DNA of 64,000 bases from Roseivirga sp. 4D4 (GCF_001747095.1 NZ_MDGP01000001.1:3703001-3767000); one strand, 5' to 3'; numbered from the stretch's first letter, positions 33,186-41,436 are shown. The notes: generated from the letters alone by a model not told the origin. Made by a program: numbers and translations.

Positions 33186-33897
33186 ATGACTTGGTGGGGT
33201 AACCACTTTGATCGAACTGCTCCTTAGTCTTATAAAGCTGCCACCAAGGAGTGCCGGGCGAAGCATGGTGTTCATAGTGATAACCAAAGAAGTAACAGGT
33301 CAAAAATGCCCATAAATGGTTGAGTTTTTGACTGCGTGATTTGTGAATATTTTCTGCATTGTGATGGCCTCTGTGCGGAAGGTATGTCCCAAAATAGAAC
33401 AATTGAAAGGTGGCCAATACACCAGGGAGCATCCAGATCAGAATGAGGTTTTCAACGGGTAAAAATAGTTTGAGCAGGTTGAAAGTGATGGCCATTAAGA
33501 CAATCTGCTGCCAGGTGATATACTGTTTCAGAAAGCTGAAATACCAAGGAAAGAAGCTGCCATTATGATAGTCAGGGTCCTTATCTGTAGCTACAAACTT
33601 ATGGTGCTCATGATGCTTTGGAAACAGACGATGATAAAAATTGTAGGAGAATAGTAGGGCCGTCACTTGCCCAAAAGCTTTGTTAACCGCCTTGTTCTTC
33701 GAGACCGTTCCATGCATAGCATCATGTGCTGTAATGAAAAGCCCTGTATACAAATGGGTTTGTACCAGTATTGAGATATAGAGTATTGGTGACTGGTAGT
33801 CAATGGTCCACTGTAAACCGAACACTAAGCTCGTAAACCATAGTGCAATAATGGCCAATGCAATGATTACCCCAAGATGTGGCTTTGACTTACTCAC
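33184..33897 (-). CDS. crtW: beta-carotene 4-ketolase (CrtW type)
   Basis: 237 residues, a membrane di-iron oxygenase of the fatty-acid-desaturase fold. The His motifs are HDAMHGTV, HHEHHK and the C-terminal GYHYEHHASPGTPWWQLY, with LFYFGTYLPHRGHHNAEN, which is characteristic of CrtW. Four hydrophobic helices are visible. It adds the 4-keto group to the beta-ionone ring. It is the last gene of the carotenoid block, 15 bp after ispH. It could act on zeaxanthin-type rings as well; the exact substrate is inferred from the neighbouring crtZ and cruF. Confidence 0.9.
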   Translation of the reverse strand: MSKSKPHLGVIIALAIIALWFTSLVFGLQWTIDYQSPILYISILVQTHLYTGLFITAHDAMHGTVSKNKAVNKAFGQVTALLFSYNFYHRLFPKHHEHHKFVATDKDPDYHNGSFFPWYFSFLKQYITWQQIVLMAITFNLLKLFLPVENLILIWMLPGVLATFQLFYFGTYLPHRGHHNAENIHKSRSQKLNHLWAFLTCYFFGYHYEHHASPGTPWWQLYKTKEQFDQSGYPTKS

Positions 33898-33912
33898 GCT
33901 CGAATTTACGTA

Positions 33913-34758
33913 TTAAAGTTTTTGAAGATGGCCTTTGATGTCTTCCATTAGCCACATCGGAGTGGAAGTAGCACCACAGATACCAACGCTTTCGTTCATG
34001 CCGAACCACTCGGCTTTTACATCTTCAATAGACGATACGAAATAGGTGCGTTTATTCTGTTCCTTGCACACTTTGTAGAGGACTTTACCATTAGAGGACT
34101 TGGTACCGCTTACAAAAACAATCACATCAAAATTGGTCGCGAAATTTCTCAATTCCTTGTCTCGGTTTGAAACTTGACGACAGATGGTGTCATTTGTCTT
34201 CACAGAAATACCATTTTCACGAAGTATCTCATTGATTTCGTAGAATTTATCGGTGCTCTTTGTAGTCTGACTATAGAGGGTGATTTCTCTCGGCAACTCT
34301 TCTAGATCAAGCTCTTCAAGATCTTGGAATACTACGGCATTGTTATTGGTTTGACCTAGCAAGCCAACCACTTCTGCATGGCCATGCTTGCCATAAATGT
34401 ATATGGTCTCTTCTTTATCGTAAGAGTTCTTGATCCTGTTTTGAAGCTTCAAGACTACTGGGCAAGAAGCATCGATCAGTTCAATATTGTTCTCTAGTGC
34501 TAATTGATAAGTACTTGGTGGCTCTCCGTGGGCACGGATCAGTACTTTGCTGTCCTTAATGTGCTGGAGTTGTTCATGGTTGATAATCTCCAAACCTTTC
34601 TGCTCAAGCCGTTTGACCTCCTCGTCATTATGGACAATGTCCCCAAGGCAATATAATTGACCATCCTCCTTCAATATATCTTCCGCCATTTCTATAGCAT
34701 ACACTACGCCAAAACAGAAGCCAGAATTGATGTCAATATCAACGTTGAGGTTGAACAT
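33913..34758 (-). CDS. ispH: 4-hydroxy-3-methylbut-2-enyl diphosphate reductase
   Basis: 281 residues, an iron-sulfur enzyme making IPP and DMAPP in the non-mevalonate pathway. The three cluster cysteines are Cys15 (SGFCFGV), Cys99 (ASCPVV) and Cys193 (TICRQVSNRD); the substrate-binding His and Thr regions VHNDEEV, RAHGEP, KHGHAEV and YSQTTKS are present, and the C-terminus has GICGATSTP. It lies between crtB and crtW in the carotenoid block, so isoprene supply may be co-regulated with pigment. An 86-bp gap to crtB may contain its own promoter. It may be a second copy beside a housekeeping gene, which cannot be seen here. Confidence 0.94.
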   Translation of the reverse strand: MFNLNVDIDINSGFCFGVVYAIEMAEDILKEDGQLYCLGDIVHNDEEVKRLEQKGLEIINHEQLQHIKDSKVLIRAHGEPPSTYQLALENNIELIDASCPVVLKLQNRIKNSYDKEETIYIYGKHGHAEVVGLLGQTNNNAVVFQDLEELDLEELPREITLYSQTTKSTDKFYEINEILRENGISVKTNDTICRQVSNRDKELRNFATNFDVIVFVSGTKSSNGKVLYKVCKEQNKRTYFVSSIEDVKAEWFGMNESVGICGATSTPMWLMEDIKGHLQKL

Positions 34759-34844
34759 AAAGAAATAACCTTGAGATGCGAATTATGTTTGCGATCGAAT
34801 ATTAATTCTATGCTAAATACGAGTTGAAATCTCGTTTTGGATTT

Positions 34845-35681
34845 TTAACCCGCTTTAAGCGCTTGCTGAAAATACGTTTCGAGCAGAATGCTCATCTTCC
34901 TTGAATTGGGGATTCTAATGCGTTGTTCCTTGATTTTGGCCGAAGGACAATTCTTGATTTTCTTGAAAAGCTTGAGGTAATACTTGTAAGCGAGCAATAC
35001 ACCAGTTTGTGCTCCCTTTGGTAGTTTTTTTATGCCGATCAATGCGTCATCAAAGTCCTTTTGAATGTCTGCTTCAATGACCTCTTTACTCTGTTGAGAG
35101 AAGGTTTCAAAGTCGACACCCGGGAAGTATACTCGGCCACGATCTTCAAAATCACTTTTGATATCCCGAATAAAATTCACTTTCTGGAATGCCGAACCCA
35201 GACTTTTGGCAGGAGGTAGCAGTTCCTGATACATGTCCTTGTCGCCTTCACAAAAAACTTGCAGACACATCAAACCAACAACCTCGGCAGAGCCATAGAT
35301 ATATTCCTCGTAGCCGGCTTTGTCATAGGTGGTTTCGTCCAAATCCATTTCCATGCTGTGCAAGAAAGCCTCAATCAGGGCATGATCCAGATTGTATTCG
35401 TTGACCACCATCTGAAAAGAGTGGAGGACGGGGTTGAGGCTTATGCCTTCCTCAATGGCCTGATAGGTATCTTTTTTGAATCGGGCAAGCAATTCAGCCT
35501 TGTCATGATCATGAAAGGTGTCTACGATTTCATCGGCATAACGCACAAAACCATAGATGGCATAAATAGGGTAATGGAATTTCTTACCAAGCGTTTTAAT
35601 ACCCAAAGTAAATGAAGTGCTGTAGCGCTGTGTGATAAGCTTGCTGCACTCAAGGGTCGTCTGATCAAATAATTCCATCAT
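34845..35681 (-). CDS. crtB: phytoene synthase
   Basis: 278 residues, a squalene/phytoene synthase fold. The first Asp motif is DEIVD (50-54, in YGFVRYADEIVDTFHD) and the second is RDIKSDFEDRGRVYFP near 170. It condenses two geranylgeranyl diphosphates into phytoene, the first committed step of carotenoid synthesis. Two adjacent ATGs are possible; the first is used. It starts 30 bp after the crtI stop, so the two form a single unit. Confidence 0.95.
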   Translation of the reverse strand: MMELFDQTTLECSKLITQRYSTSFTLGIKTLGKKFHYPIYAIYGFVRYADEIVDTFHDHDKAELLARFKKDTYQAIEEGISLNPVLHSFQMVVNEYNLDHALIEAFLHSMEMDLDETTYDKAGYEEYIYGSAEVVGLMCLQVFCEGDKDMYQELLPPAKSLGSAFQKVNFIRDIKSDFEDRGRVYFPGVDFETFSQQSKEVIEADIQKDFDDALIGIKKLPKGAQTGVLLAYKYYLKLFKKIKNCPSAKIKEQRIRIPNSRKMSILLETYFQQALKAG

Positions 35682-35711
35682 TTAAAAGTAACTAATAAAA
35701 GTAGTTCTGGT

Positions 35712-37187
35712 TTAAAACATATCTTTCTCGACCTCATCGGCCACGACTATTCCAGAGATGAGACTTGGGGGAACCCCTGGACCTGGTACCGTCAATTGCC
35801 CTGTGTAATAGAGATTTTTGAGTTTTTTAGACTTTAAGGATGGCTTTAATATGGCTGTTTGGGTTAAGGTGTTTGCCAAGCCGTAGGCATTGCCTTTGAA
35901 GGAATTATAGTCCTTTATAAAGTCTCGATGAGCAAAGCTTCTTTTGTATATAATGTGCTCGCTAATGGATTGCCCAGTATGCTCTTCCATTCTCTTCACA
36001 ATCATATCGAAGTACTTCTCCCTGATCTCCTCAGTTTCTTCCAAGCCAGGTGCCACAGGAATAAGTAGGAATAAGTTTTCACAGCCTTCAGGTGCAACAG
36101 TGTCATCTGTCTTAGAAGTCAACGAGGCATAGAAAAGTGGTTTTTCCGGCCATTTCGGATCAGTATAAATATCGTGGGCGTGAGGCGTAAAGTCTGTATC
36201 AAAGAAAAGGTTGTGATGTAAAAGTCCGTCAAGCTTCTTATTCAGACCAACATAATAGAGGAGGGAAGAAGGTGCCATAACACGTTTTTGCCAGTATTGG
36301 TCTGAATAGTTGCGTGTTCCCTGATCTAACAATTTGGTTTCTACATGATGGTAATCTGCACCAGCAATGATCACATCTGCTGATATTTCTCCGTGATTTG
36401 TAGTCACGGAAGTGGCTTTCCCGTTTTGATGATTGATTTTCTGCACCTCATGATCGGTAAGCAGGGTTACTCCCATTTCTTCGGCAAGAGAGCCCAGAGC
36501 CTCTACAATCTTGTGCATTCCACCTTTGGGATACCAGGTGCCTAATGACATATCTGCATAATTCATTAAGCTATATAGGGCAGGCGTGTTTTCAGGAAGA
36601 GCCCCCAGAAATAATACAGGAAACTCCATTAGCTGTATAAGCTTGGGGTGCTTGAAGAACTTGCGTACATGTTTGCTCATGGATTGGAAAACGTCCATTC
36701 GTATGACATCAACCAGAAGTTTCAGACTGGCAAATTCAGTCAAAGACCTACCCGGTTTATAGACGAGCTTATTGATACCAACTTCGTACTTGTATGCGGC
36801 TTGTTTTAGGAAGGCTCGAAGTTGTGAGCCTGCTCCTGTTTCGATGGACTCAAATAAAGCCTCGAGCTCAGACATTTGAGCGGGGATCGGCATGAAATCA
36901 CCCCCTTCGTAAATCACTTGATAGCTTGGGTCAAGCCGGATGAGTTCATAGTAGTCTGAAACTGACTTACCGAATTTGTTGAAGAAGGACTCAAAAACAT
37001 CTGGCATCCAGTACCAACTCGGACCCATATCAAAAGAAAAGCCCGACTCACTAAAGTGTCGAGCTCTACCCCCAATGGTAGTATTTTTCTCTAAAACAGT
37101 AACATCAAAATTCTTTGATGCCAGATTGATGGCCGCAGATAATCCTGCAAAACCTGAACCTATAACCAGCGCCTTCTTTTTATGCAT
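35712..37187 (-). CDS. crtI: phytoene desaturase
   Basis: 491 residues with the N-terminal FAD motif KALVIGSGFAGLSAAINLAS, VLEKNTTIGGRARHFSESGF, and the C-terminal GQLTVPGPGVPPSLISGIVV that closes CrtI-type desaturases. It converts phytoene to lycopene by successive desaturations, using FAD. It lies 16 bp downstream of the ECF sigma gene and 30 bp upstream of crtB. Related Bacteroidetes also have a CrtD desaturase of this fold acting on the 3',4' position; the position beside crtB makes CrtI the better call. Confidence 0.93.
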   Translation of the reverse strand: MHKKKALVIGSGFAGLSAAINLASKNFDVTVLEKNTTIGGRARHFSESGFSFDMGPSWYWMPDVFESFFNKFGKSVSDYYELIRLDPSYQVIYEGGDFMPIPAQMSELEALFESIETGAGSQLRAFLKQAAYKYEVGINKLVYKPGRSLTEFASLKLLVDVIRMDVFQSMSKHVRKFFKHPKLIQLMEFPVLFLGALPENTPALYSLMNYADMSLGTWYPKGGMHKIVEALGSLAEEMGVTLLTDHEVQKINHQNGKATSVTTNHGEISADVIIAGADYHHVETKLLDQGTRNYSDQYWQKRVMAPSSLLYYVGLNKKLDGLLHHNLFFDTDFTPHAHDIYTDPKWPEKPLFYASLTSKTDDTVAPEGCENLFLLIPVAPGLEETEEIREKYFDMIVKRMEEHTGQSISEHIIYKRSFAHRDFIKDYNSFKGNAYGLANTLTQTAILKPSLKSKKLKNLYYTGQLTVPGPGVPPSLISGIVVADEVEKDMF

Positions 37188-37203
37188 GAGGGCTAAACTA
37201 GCC

Positions 37204-37710
37204 TTAGGCTCTATATGTTCGTAGCTTTTCTTTTAATTGTTTTCTGGCGATGTGGATTCTATTCTTTACAGTGCCAATAGGAATCTCTAATCTGTCTGCG
37301 ATTTCATGATACTTAAAACCTCTGAAGTACATCATAAATGGAGTCTTATAAACTTCGTCTAATCTGTCAATGGCCTCATTAATATCCTTTAGTGCAAAGT
37401 TACCAGCCGCTTTATTTTCGATACGCGTGTCACTAGAATTGATAAAATGAAGGTTATCAGTGGTATCAATGAAAGTACCTCTCCTTACCATTCTTTGATA
37501 GTTGGTAATAAAAGTGTTTTTCATAATAGTATAAAGCCATGCCTTTAGGTTTGTTCCTTCAGAAAACTTGTCTCTATTATTATAAGCCTTCATCAAGGTT
37601 TCTTGAAGTAAGTCATTCGCATCGTCAGTATCTTTTGTCAATTTCATGGCAAAAGGTTTTAAAGACTTGGTCATCTGAGATAATGAGTAACTGAATTCTA
37701 AAGTAGTCAT
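37204..37710 (-). CDS. ECF sigma factor of the carotenoid cluster
   Basis: 168 residues. Region 2 is at about 10-80 (AMKLTKDTDDANDLLQETLM, NLKAWLYTIMKNTFI) and the region 4 helix-turn-helix is near 115-160 (YKTPFMMYFRGFKYHEIADR, IPIGTVKNRIHIARKQLKEK). It leads the sigma-crtI-crtB unit and lies directly downstream of the TGTTnAACA operator region. No anti-sigma gene accompanies it, unlike the FecR pair at the start of the window, so it may be controlled mainly by transcription. A role in driving light- or stress-induced pigment genes, as CarQ does in Myxococcus, is inference from context. Confidence 0.93.
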   Translation of the reverse strand: MTTLEFSYSLSQMTKSLKPFAMKLTKDTDDANDLLQETLMKAYNNRDKFSEGTNLKAWLYTIMKNTFITNYQRMVRRGTFIDTTDNLHFINSSDTRIENKAAGNFALKDINEAIDRLDEVYKTPFMMYFRGFKYHEIADRLEIPIGTVKNRIHIARKQLKEKLRTYRA

Positions 37711-37722
37711 AGCTTAGAGATT

Positions 37723-37939
37723 TTTGTTAAACAAATATTGAGAAACATTAAACAAGAACCAAACAATTTTGTGTAATTATTTAGGTGTAACGTTAAACAA
37801 AAATATAGGTTACGAGAAAAATGACCCTTTTTATGATGTTTAAGCTGTTAATGTGTTAAACAAAAGGAATGAATTCGGTTATCTGAAAAGTTGAACAAAG
37901 TCAGGTCGTTTCAATAAAAACGAGAAGTGTTTAACAAAA
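37723..37939 (-). promoter_or_regulatory. repeated TGTTnAACA palindromes upstream of the sigma-crtIB unit
   Basis: Perfect TGTTnAACA palindromes occur at 37725-37733, 37854-37862 and 37928-37936, with near copies at 37791-37799 (CGTTAAACA) and 37747-37756 (ATTAAACAAG). Most continue with AA on the same side (AACAAA), and the first extends to TTTGTT-A-AACAAA. A minus-strand TATTTTTG (37798-37805) that fits the -7 pattern overlaps one copy. The 247-bp region has no gene and lies between the CarH-like regulator and the genes it would control, so these are candidate operators for that regulator. Confidence 0.5.
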
Positions 37940-37957
37940 TGTAAAGATAATTTGACT

Positions 37958-38860
37958 TTACTTGCCCACGGGCTGGGATACATTTTCCTCTATGAATGAG
38001 ATCAAATGATTAGGGTTGGCGATTTGAACGATGTTATCATTCAAATCAAGGTCTTGACCGATGATTTGGCCACCCGAAACTAAAATGGTTGTTTCAGGAA
38101 ACCGTTCAGACAGGTTATTGACGTAGTCCTGAGGAGATATATTAGCATCTCTAGAGGTGATAATGGTTAGCAGGTAATCAGGCTTGTAGAGTTCATGCGC
38201 TACATGAAGATCATGGAAAGGCATGTCCTGCCCTAAATATATACTCTTACAATCCCTGGCTCTTACTAAGAAGTTTGCAAATAGGAGACTTAGCTCATGC
38301 AATTCTTTCTCAGGCAAAAACATCATATACTTTTTAGCATTGACATCTACCGAAGGGTATTGACCATCTATAGCAACGATGAGTTTTTGTCTAATCAAAT
38401 GAGAAATGAAATGCTCTTGGGCAGGGTTGATAGAATCTGTCATCCACATGATGCCAATTTTTGACAAGAAAGGGTAGATGATATTGAGCATGGTTCTTTC
38501 GAATCCATGTTTCAACGTATTGGATGAAATTATCTTTTCAAAGCGTTGTTCGTCCAGATCAATCATTGATAGCGTTAGAGCGTAGATTTGATCCGCATGA
38601 CTAGTAGTTTTCTCAGTAACCATCAAAACCGCCTCTGACATCTCTTCTCGAGACATATCGGCAATCTTTGAAATCTTATAGCCATTCTCTTTGAGTAGAG
38701 AGACGTTCAGGACTAGTTTAAGGTCCTCTTGATCGTAATATCGGATATTGGTATCGGTGCGCTTTGGGTTGATCAGACTATATCGCTGCTCCCAAATACG
38801 CAAAGTGTGGGCCTTTATGCCTGATAGATGTTCTAAATCTTTTATCGAATACTTTGCCAC
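37958..38860 (-). CDS. CarH/CarA-like MerR-family regulator with B12-sensor domain
   Basis: 300 residues. A MerR helix-turn-helix (residues 1-70, YSIKDLEHLSGIKAHTLRIW then EQRYSLINPKRTDTNIRYYD) is followed by a four-helix B12-cap domain with the Wx9EH signature (MWMTDSINPAQEH) and a Rossmann cobalamin domain with ELHELS, which keeps the lower-ligand His of the ExHxxG motif but has Ser for Gly. CarH uses adenosylcobalamin as a light sensor that falls off DNA in light and so turns on carotenoid genes. Placement between crtZ (2-bp gap) and the sigma-crtIB unit fits this. Light control here is inferred, and the Gly-to-Ser change should be noted. Confidence 0.88.
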   Translation of the reverse strand: MAKYSIKDLEHLSGIKAHTLRIWEQRYSLINPKRTDTNIRYYDQEDLKLVLNVSLLKENGYKISKIADMSREEMSEAVLMVTEKTTSHADQIYALTLSMIDLDEQRFEKIISSNTLKHGFERTMLNIIYPFLSKIGIMWMTDSINPAQEHFISHLIRQKLIVAIDGQYPSVDVNAKKYMMFLPEKELHELSLLFANFLVRARDCKSIYLGQDMPFHDLHVAHELYKPDYLLTIITSRDANISPQDYVNNLSERFPETTILVSGGQIIGQDLDLNDNIVQIANPNHLISFIEENVSQPVGK

Positions 38861-38862
38861 GC

Positions 38863-39315
38863 TTATATCTTTTCTCCTTCGTCCTTAAAGTATCTTTTTG
38901 GTATAAAAAACAACCCAAAAGAAACAGCATCATCCTTTTCTTTCGTCCGGTGATGAGCTCTATGTGCTTTAGTAATGGCTTTTAAATATTTTGTTTTGGG
39001 ACGACCAAGCCATTTTAGTCTCTTGTGGATCAATACATCATGTAATATAAAGTATAACATGCCGTATAGACTGATACCACAACCAATCCAAAACCGATAA
39101 TCGAAACTGCCAACGCCTAAAAATATCAAGACAATGGCCGAGCCTCCGAAGAGCAATGTGAACAGATCATTTAGTTCAAAAAAGCCTTTCGTATGTTCAT
39201 GATGTGTCTTATGAATTTTCCATAATACACCATGCATAACATATTTATGCACCCACCATGAAAACGCCTCCATAATTCCAAAACCCAGTAGGGTCCATGC
39301 AATTGCTTCAATCAT
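38863..39315 (-). CDS. crtZ: beta-carotene 3-hydroxylase (CrtZ type)
   Basis: 150 residues, a membrane di-iron hydroxylase with the expected His motifs: HKYVMHG, HKTHHEHTKG, HDVLIHKR and HRAHHRTKEKD. It adds the 3-hydroxyl group on beta-ionone rings. It is small, with three or four helices, and starts with ATG 46 bp after the cruF stop. Its stop is 2 bp from the start of the MerR regulator, so both are probably on one transcript. A TTGTTTAA sequence just upstream resembles half of the palindrome found before the sigma gene. Confidence 0.93.
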   Translation of the reverse strand: MIEAIAWTLLGFGIMEAFSWWVHKYVMHGVLWKIHKTHHEHTKGFFELNDLFTLLFGGSAIVLIFLGVGSFDYRFWIGCGISLYGMLYFILHDVLIHKRLKWLGRPKTKYLKAITKAHRAHHRTKEKDDAVSFGLFFIPKRYFKDEGEKI

Positions 39316-39361
39316 TGTTCTGCTCCCTAACTCGATGTTGTACAGATTGTTTAAGGAATTT

Positions 39362-40021
39362 TCAAATAAAATTTAAAACTATGAAAAAGCCTACTTGTAT
39401 ATATAAAAGCCTAATAGTCAGTGAATTGTTTGAATTAGGCATAAGCTTTTGAAATAAAACATGCAGGACGGCACTGACTAAAAACCATGCGGCATAATTC
39501 TGAAGAGGAATTGCCGCTGATTCCCATGACCAAAAGTCATAAGCGATCGCCACGGGCTCTATAAAGTAATCTATGGCTGTCATCAGTCCAGCACCCATCA
39601 CCACACGGGCAATGAGGCTGCTGAATAGAGTTTTACTTAATTGAGCAGTTGCATAGATTAGCACTACCCAGTTTAGCCCAATGGCTAATGGCACATCAAG
39701 TACTTTATACCCCAGGGTCTCACCATAGCTATAGGTTCCAAAGATTTGCCCTGTGCTTACCCCTATTACCTCAATAAAGAAACCGATCAGAAAGGTGAGT
39801 ATAATAAATAGACCATACTTCAGTCCTTTTTCGGACTCAAAGTGTAATACGATAGCAGCTGTCGCCAATAAGTTAAAAGGGGTCAACCACTGAAATAACT
39901 CACGGGTTTCATCGACAGCTAATCCAATGGCTCCGGCCACATGCATGGCCAGCATGAGTCGAAAGGCATTCTTTTGGTTTACAAAGGGGAGGCTATCAAT
40001 TTTGTCTAGCATAGCCTTCAA
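39362..40021 (-). CDS. cruF: carotenoid 1',2'-hydratase (CruF-like, DUF422)
   Basis: 219 residues, all membrane, with about seven helices. It has the family signature around EVIGVSTGQIFGTYSYGETL and GYKVLDVPLAIGLNWVVLIY, and a conserved acidic pair in MTAIDYFIEPVAIAYDFWSW. CruF adds water across the 1',2' double bond of gamma-carotene-type substrates, making the 1'-hydroxyl of myxol- or flexixanthin-type pigments. It is not a CrtYcd-type lycopene cyclase, which has a different motif set. It heads the minus-strand carotenoid block. The start is the first ATG; another lies 9 bases later. Confidence 0.82.
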   Translation of the reverse strand: MKAMLDKIDSLPFVNQKNAFRLMLAMHVAGAIGLAVDETRELFQWLTPFNLLATAAIVLHFESEKGLKYGLFIILTFLIGFFIEVIGVSTGQIFGTYSYGETLGYKVLDVPLAIGLNWVVLIYATAQLSKTLFSSLIARVVMGAGLMTAIDYFIEPVAIAYDFWSWESAAIPLQNYAAWFLVSAVLHVLFQKLMPNSNNSLTIRLLYIQVGFFIVLNFI

Positions 40022-40083
40022 AACTTAGTCGATTGGTAAATGTTTGAACTCATAAACCTTAGATTTGCCACAAATATATTGTG

Positions 40084-40386
40084 ATGATTCTTTATAACGT
40101 AACAGTTGCTATAGATAAGAAAGTAGAGGCGGAGTGGATTACCTGGATGAAGGAGGTTCATATCCCTGAGGTGATGGAGACGAATCAGTTCGAGGAACAC
40201 AAGTTCTTTAAGGTACTGAATACGGAAGACCCTCAATCATCATCTTATAGTGTGCAGTACTTTGCCGCTGATATGAAGAATATTCAAATGTATATGGCAG
40301 CTTTCGCTCCGGAATTGCAACAAAAGGCCTTGTTGAAATTTCCAAACCAAATGGCAGCGTTTAGAACGCTACTTCAGTCTGTTTGA
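40084..40386 (+). CDS. DUF4286 family protein
   Basis: 100 residues of a single-domain Bacteroidetes family resembling a dimeric alpha-beta barrel: MILYNVTVAIDKKVEAEWIT, WMKEVHIPEVMETNQFEEHK, SSYSVQYFAADMKNIQMYM. No activity is known. The ATG at 40084 is used; a GTG directly before it is the alternative. It is divergent from cruF across about 60 bp and overlaps the stop of the convergent acetyltransferase gene by 13 bp. Confidence 0.8.
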   Translation: MILYNVTVAIDKKVEAEWITWMKEVHIPEVMETNQFEEHKFFKVLNTEDPQSSSYSVQYFAADMKNIQMYMAAFAPELQQKALLKFPNQMAAFRTLLQSV

Positions 40387-40844
40387 TAGTTTTGAATTTG
40401 TTCTTCTGTTAATGTGCAGTTGATCCATTCTCCATCTAGATCGGCCCCAAGTTTTTTGTAAAAGTTAATGGCGGGCTCGTTCCAGTCCAGTACTTGCCAT
40501 CGTACCTGTTTTGAGTCGGTACGTTTTGCCTCTAGCACAATGGCGTCAAGGAGCATTTTGCCATAGCCTTTGCCTCTTTCGGAATCGCGTACTACCAAAT
40601 CTTCCAGGTAAAGTGCTTTACCCTTCCAGGTAGAATACCTGTAATAGTAAATAGCAGTACCGACAATGTTTCCTCTTTCTTCGGCAACGAAGAATTCAAA
40701 AACAGGCTTGTCTCCGAAGCCATCTTCTCTCATGCGTTCAACAGAGTTGGCCACTTCATGAGGGGCCTTTTCATAGATAGCCAACTCCATGACCAAGTCA
40801 AAAACTGCTTCTAAATCTGCAGGAGTACCTTTTCTAACAAGCAT
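40374..40844 (-). CDS. GNAT-family N-acetyltransferase, spermidine/spermine acetyltransferase-like
   Basis: 156 residues. The acetyl-CoA loop is RGKGYGKMLL (near 92), preceded by ALYLEDLVVRDSE and followed by QVRWQVLDWNEPAINFYKKL, GADLDGEWINC. This DLxVR/WxVLDWN pattern is shared with SSAT-type diamine acetyltransferases, though related family members also modify thialysine or other small amines. The gene overlaps the small secreted-protein gene upstream by 11 bp, a sign of coupling, and the DUF4286 gene at its end. Confidence 0.9.
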   Translation of the reverse strand: MLVRKGTPADLEAVFDLVMELAIYEKAPHEVANSVERMREDGFGDKPVFEFFVAEERGNIVGTAIYYYRYSTWKGKALYLEDLVVRDSERGKGYGKMLLDAIVLEAKRTDSKQVRWQVLDWNEPAINFYKKLGADLDGEWINCTLTEEQIQNYQTD

Positions 40845-41358
40845 TCAATCTGATTTTGAAGCTAAGATAAGCCCTTCTTCGAAAGTTTATGGCCTGTAAC
40901 TCCCGAACACTCAATTCCCATCCCTTTGCCGTGTTATATTTCTTGTTGAATAAAAAGTAGCTAATACCAAAAAAAATCACGGATCGAATTAGATAGGCTG
41001 ACCCTAAGGAACTGTTGGTCTCTCTTCTTATAATTTCGTTTAATGCAATGTTGCCGGCTTGTGAGGCTAAGAACTTTGCATTAACAAGTTTAATCATTTT
41101 GACTTCATTGAACTCAACCCTCTTTTTATCAACTACTATATGATCGGAATAGACGTAGAGCTTTCCCTTCACAGTATTACCATCTTTTAGTTTGCACTTG
41201 ATGGTTTGCCCTGTTCTCATCAAACCATCTCTCTTTGAGTCCTCTTTGGATATTATCAGGACATTGTTTGGGTTAAAGGCCTGCTGTGCCTGAGCGGTAG
41301 TCAGTCCAAGCAGCATAATTGATACAAATACTATTGACTTATAAATTGAGGTTTTCAT
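40834..41358 (-). CDS. secreted protein of unknown function
   Basis: 174 residues, signal peptide MKTSIYKSIVFVSIMLLGLT to about residue 24. The middle is a small beta-rich domain (TIKCKLKDGNTVKGKLYVYS, HIVVDKKRVEFNEVKMIKLV) that resembles an SH3-like or DUF-type barrel. A hydrophobic segment (SAYLIRSVIFFGISYFLFN) near 125 may be a membrane helix, and the end is basic. I do not recognise the family. Its last codons overlap the start of the acetyltransferase gene. Confidence 0.6.
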   Translation of the reverse strand: MKTSIYKSIVFVSIMLLGLTTAQAQQAFNPNNVLIISKEDSKRDGLMRTGQTIKCKLKDGNTVKGKLYVYSDHIVVDKKRVEFNEVKMIKLVNAKFLASQAGNIALNEIIRRETNSSLGSAYLIRSVIFFGISYFLFNKKYNTAKGWELSVRELQAINFRRRAYLSFKIRLNAC

Positions 41359-41436
41359 TCTGGTGTGTTCAATCTAGAAGAAGATTCTGCGCTCTATTAC
41401 TTTCAACGGTGGGAGAGTGATTAAGAAACGAATTGC

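Noticed and set aside
39362..40021. Interpretation of the cruF gene as a CrtYcd lycopene cyclase
   Set aside because: The conserved blocks (GTYSYGETLGYKVLDVP, IDYFIEPVAI) are those of the DUF422/CruF family, not of the cyclase.
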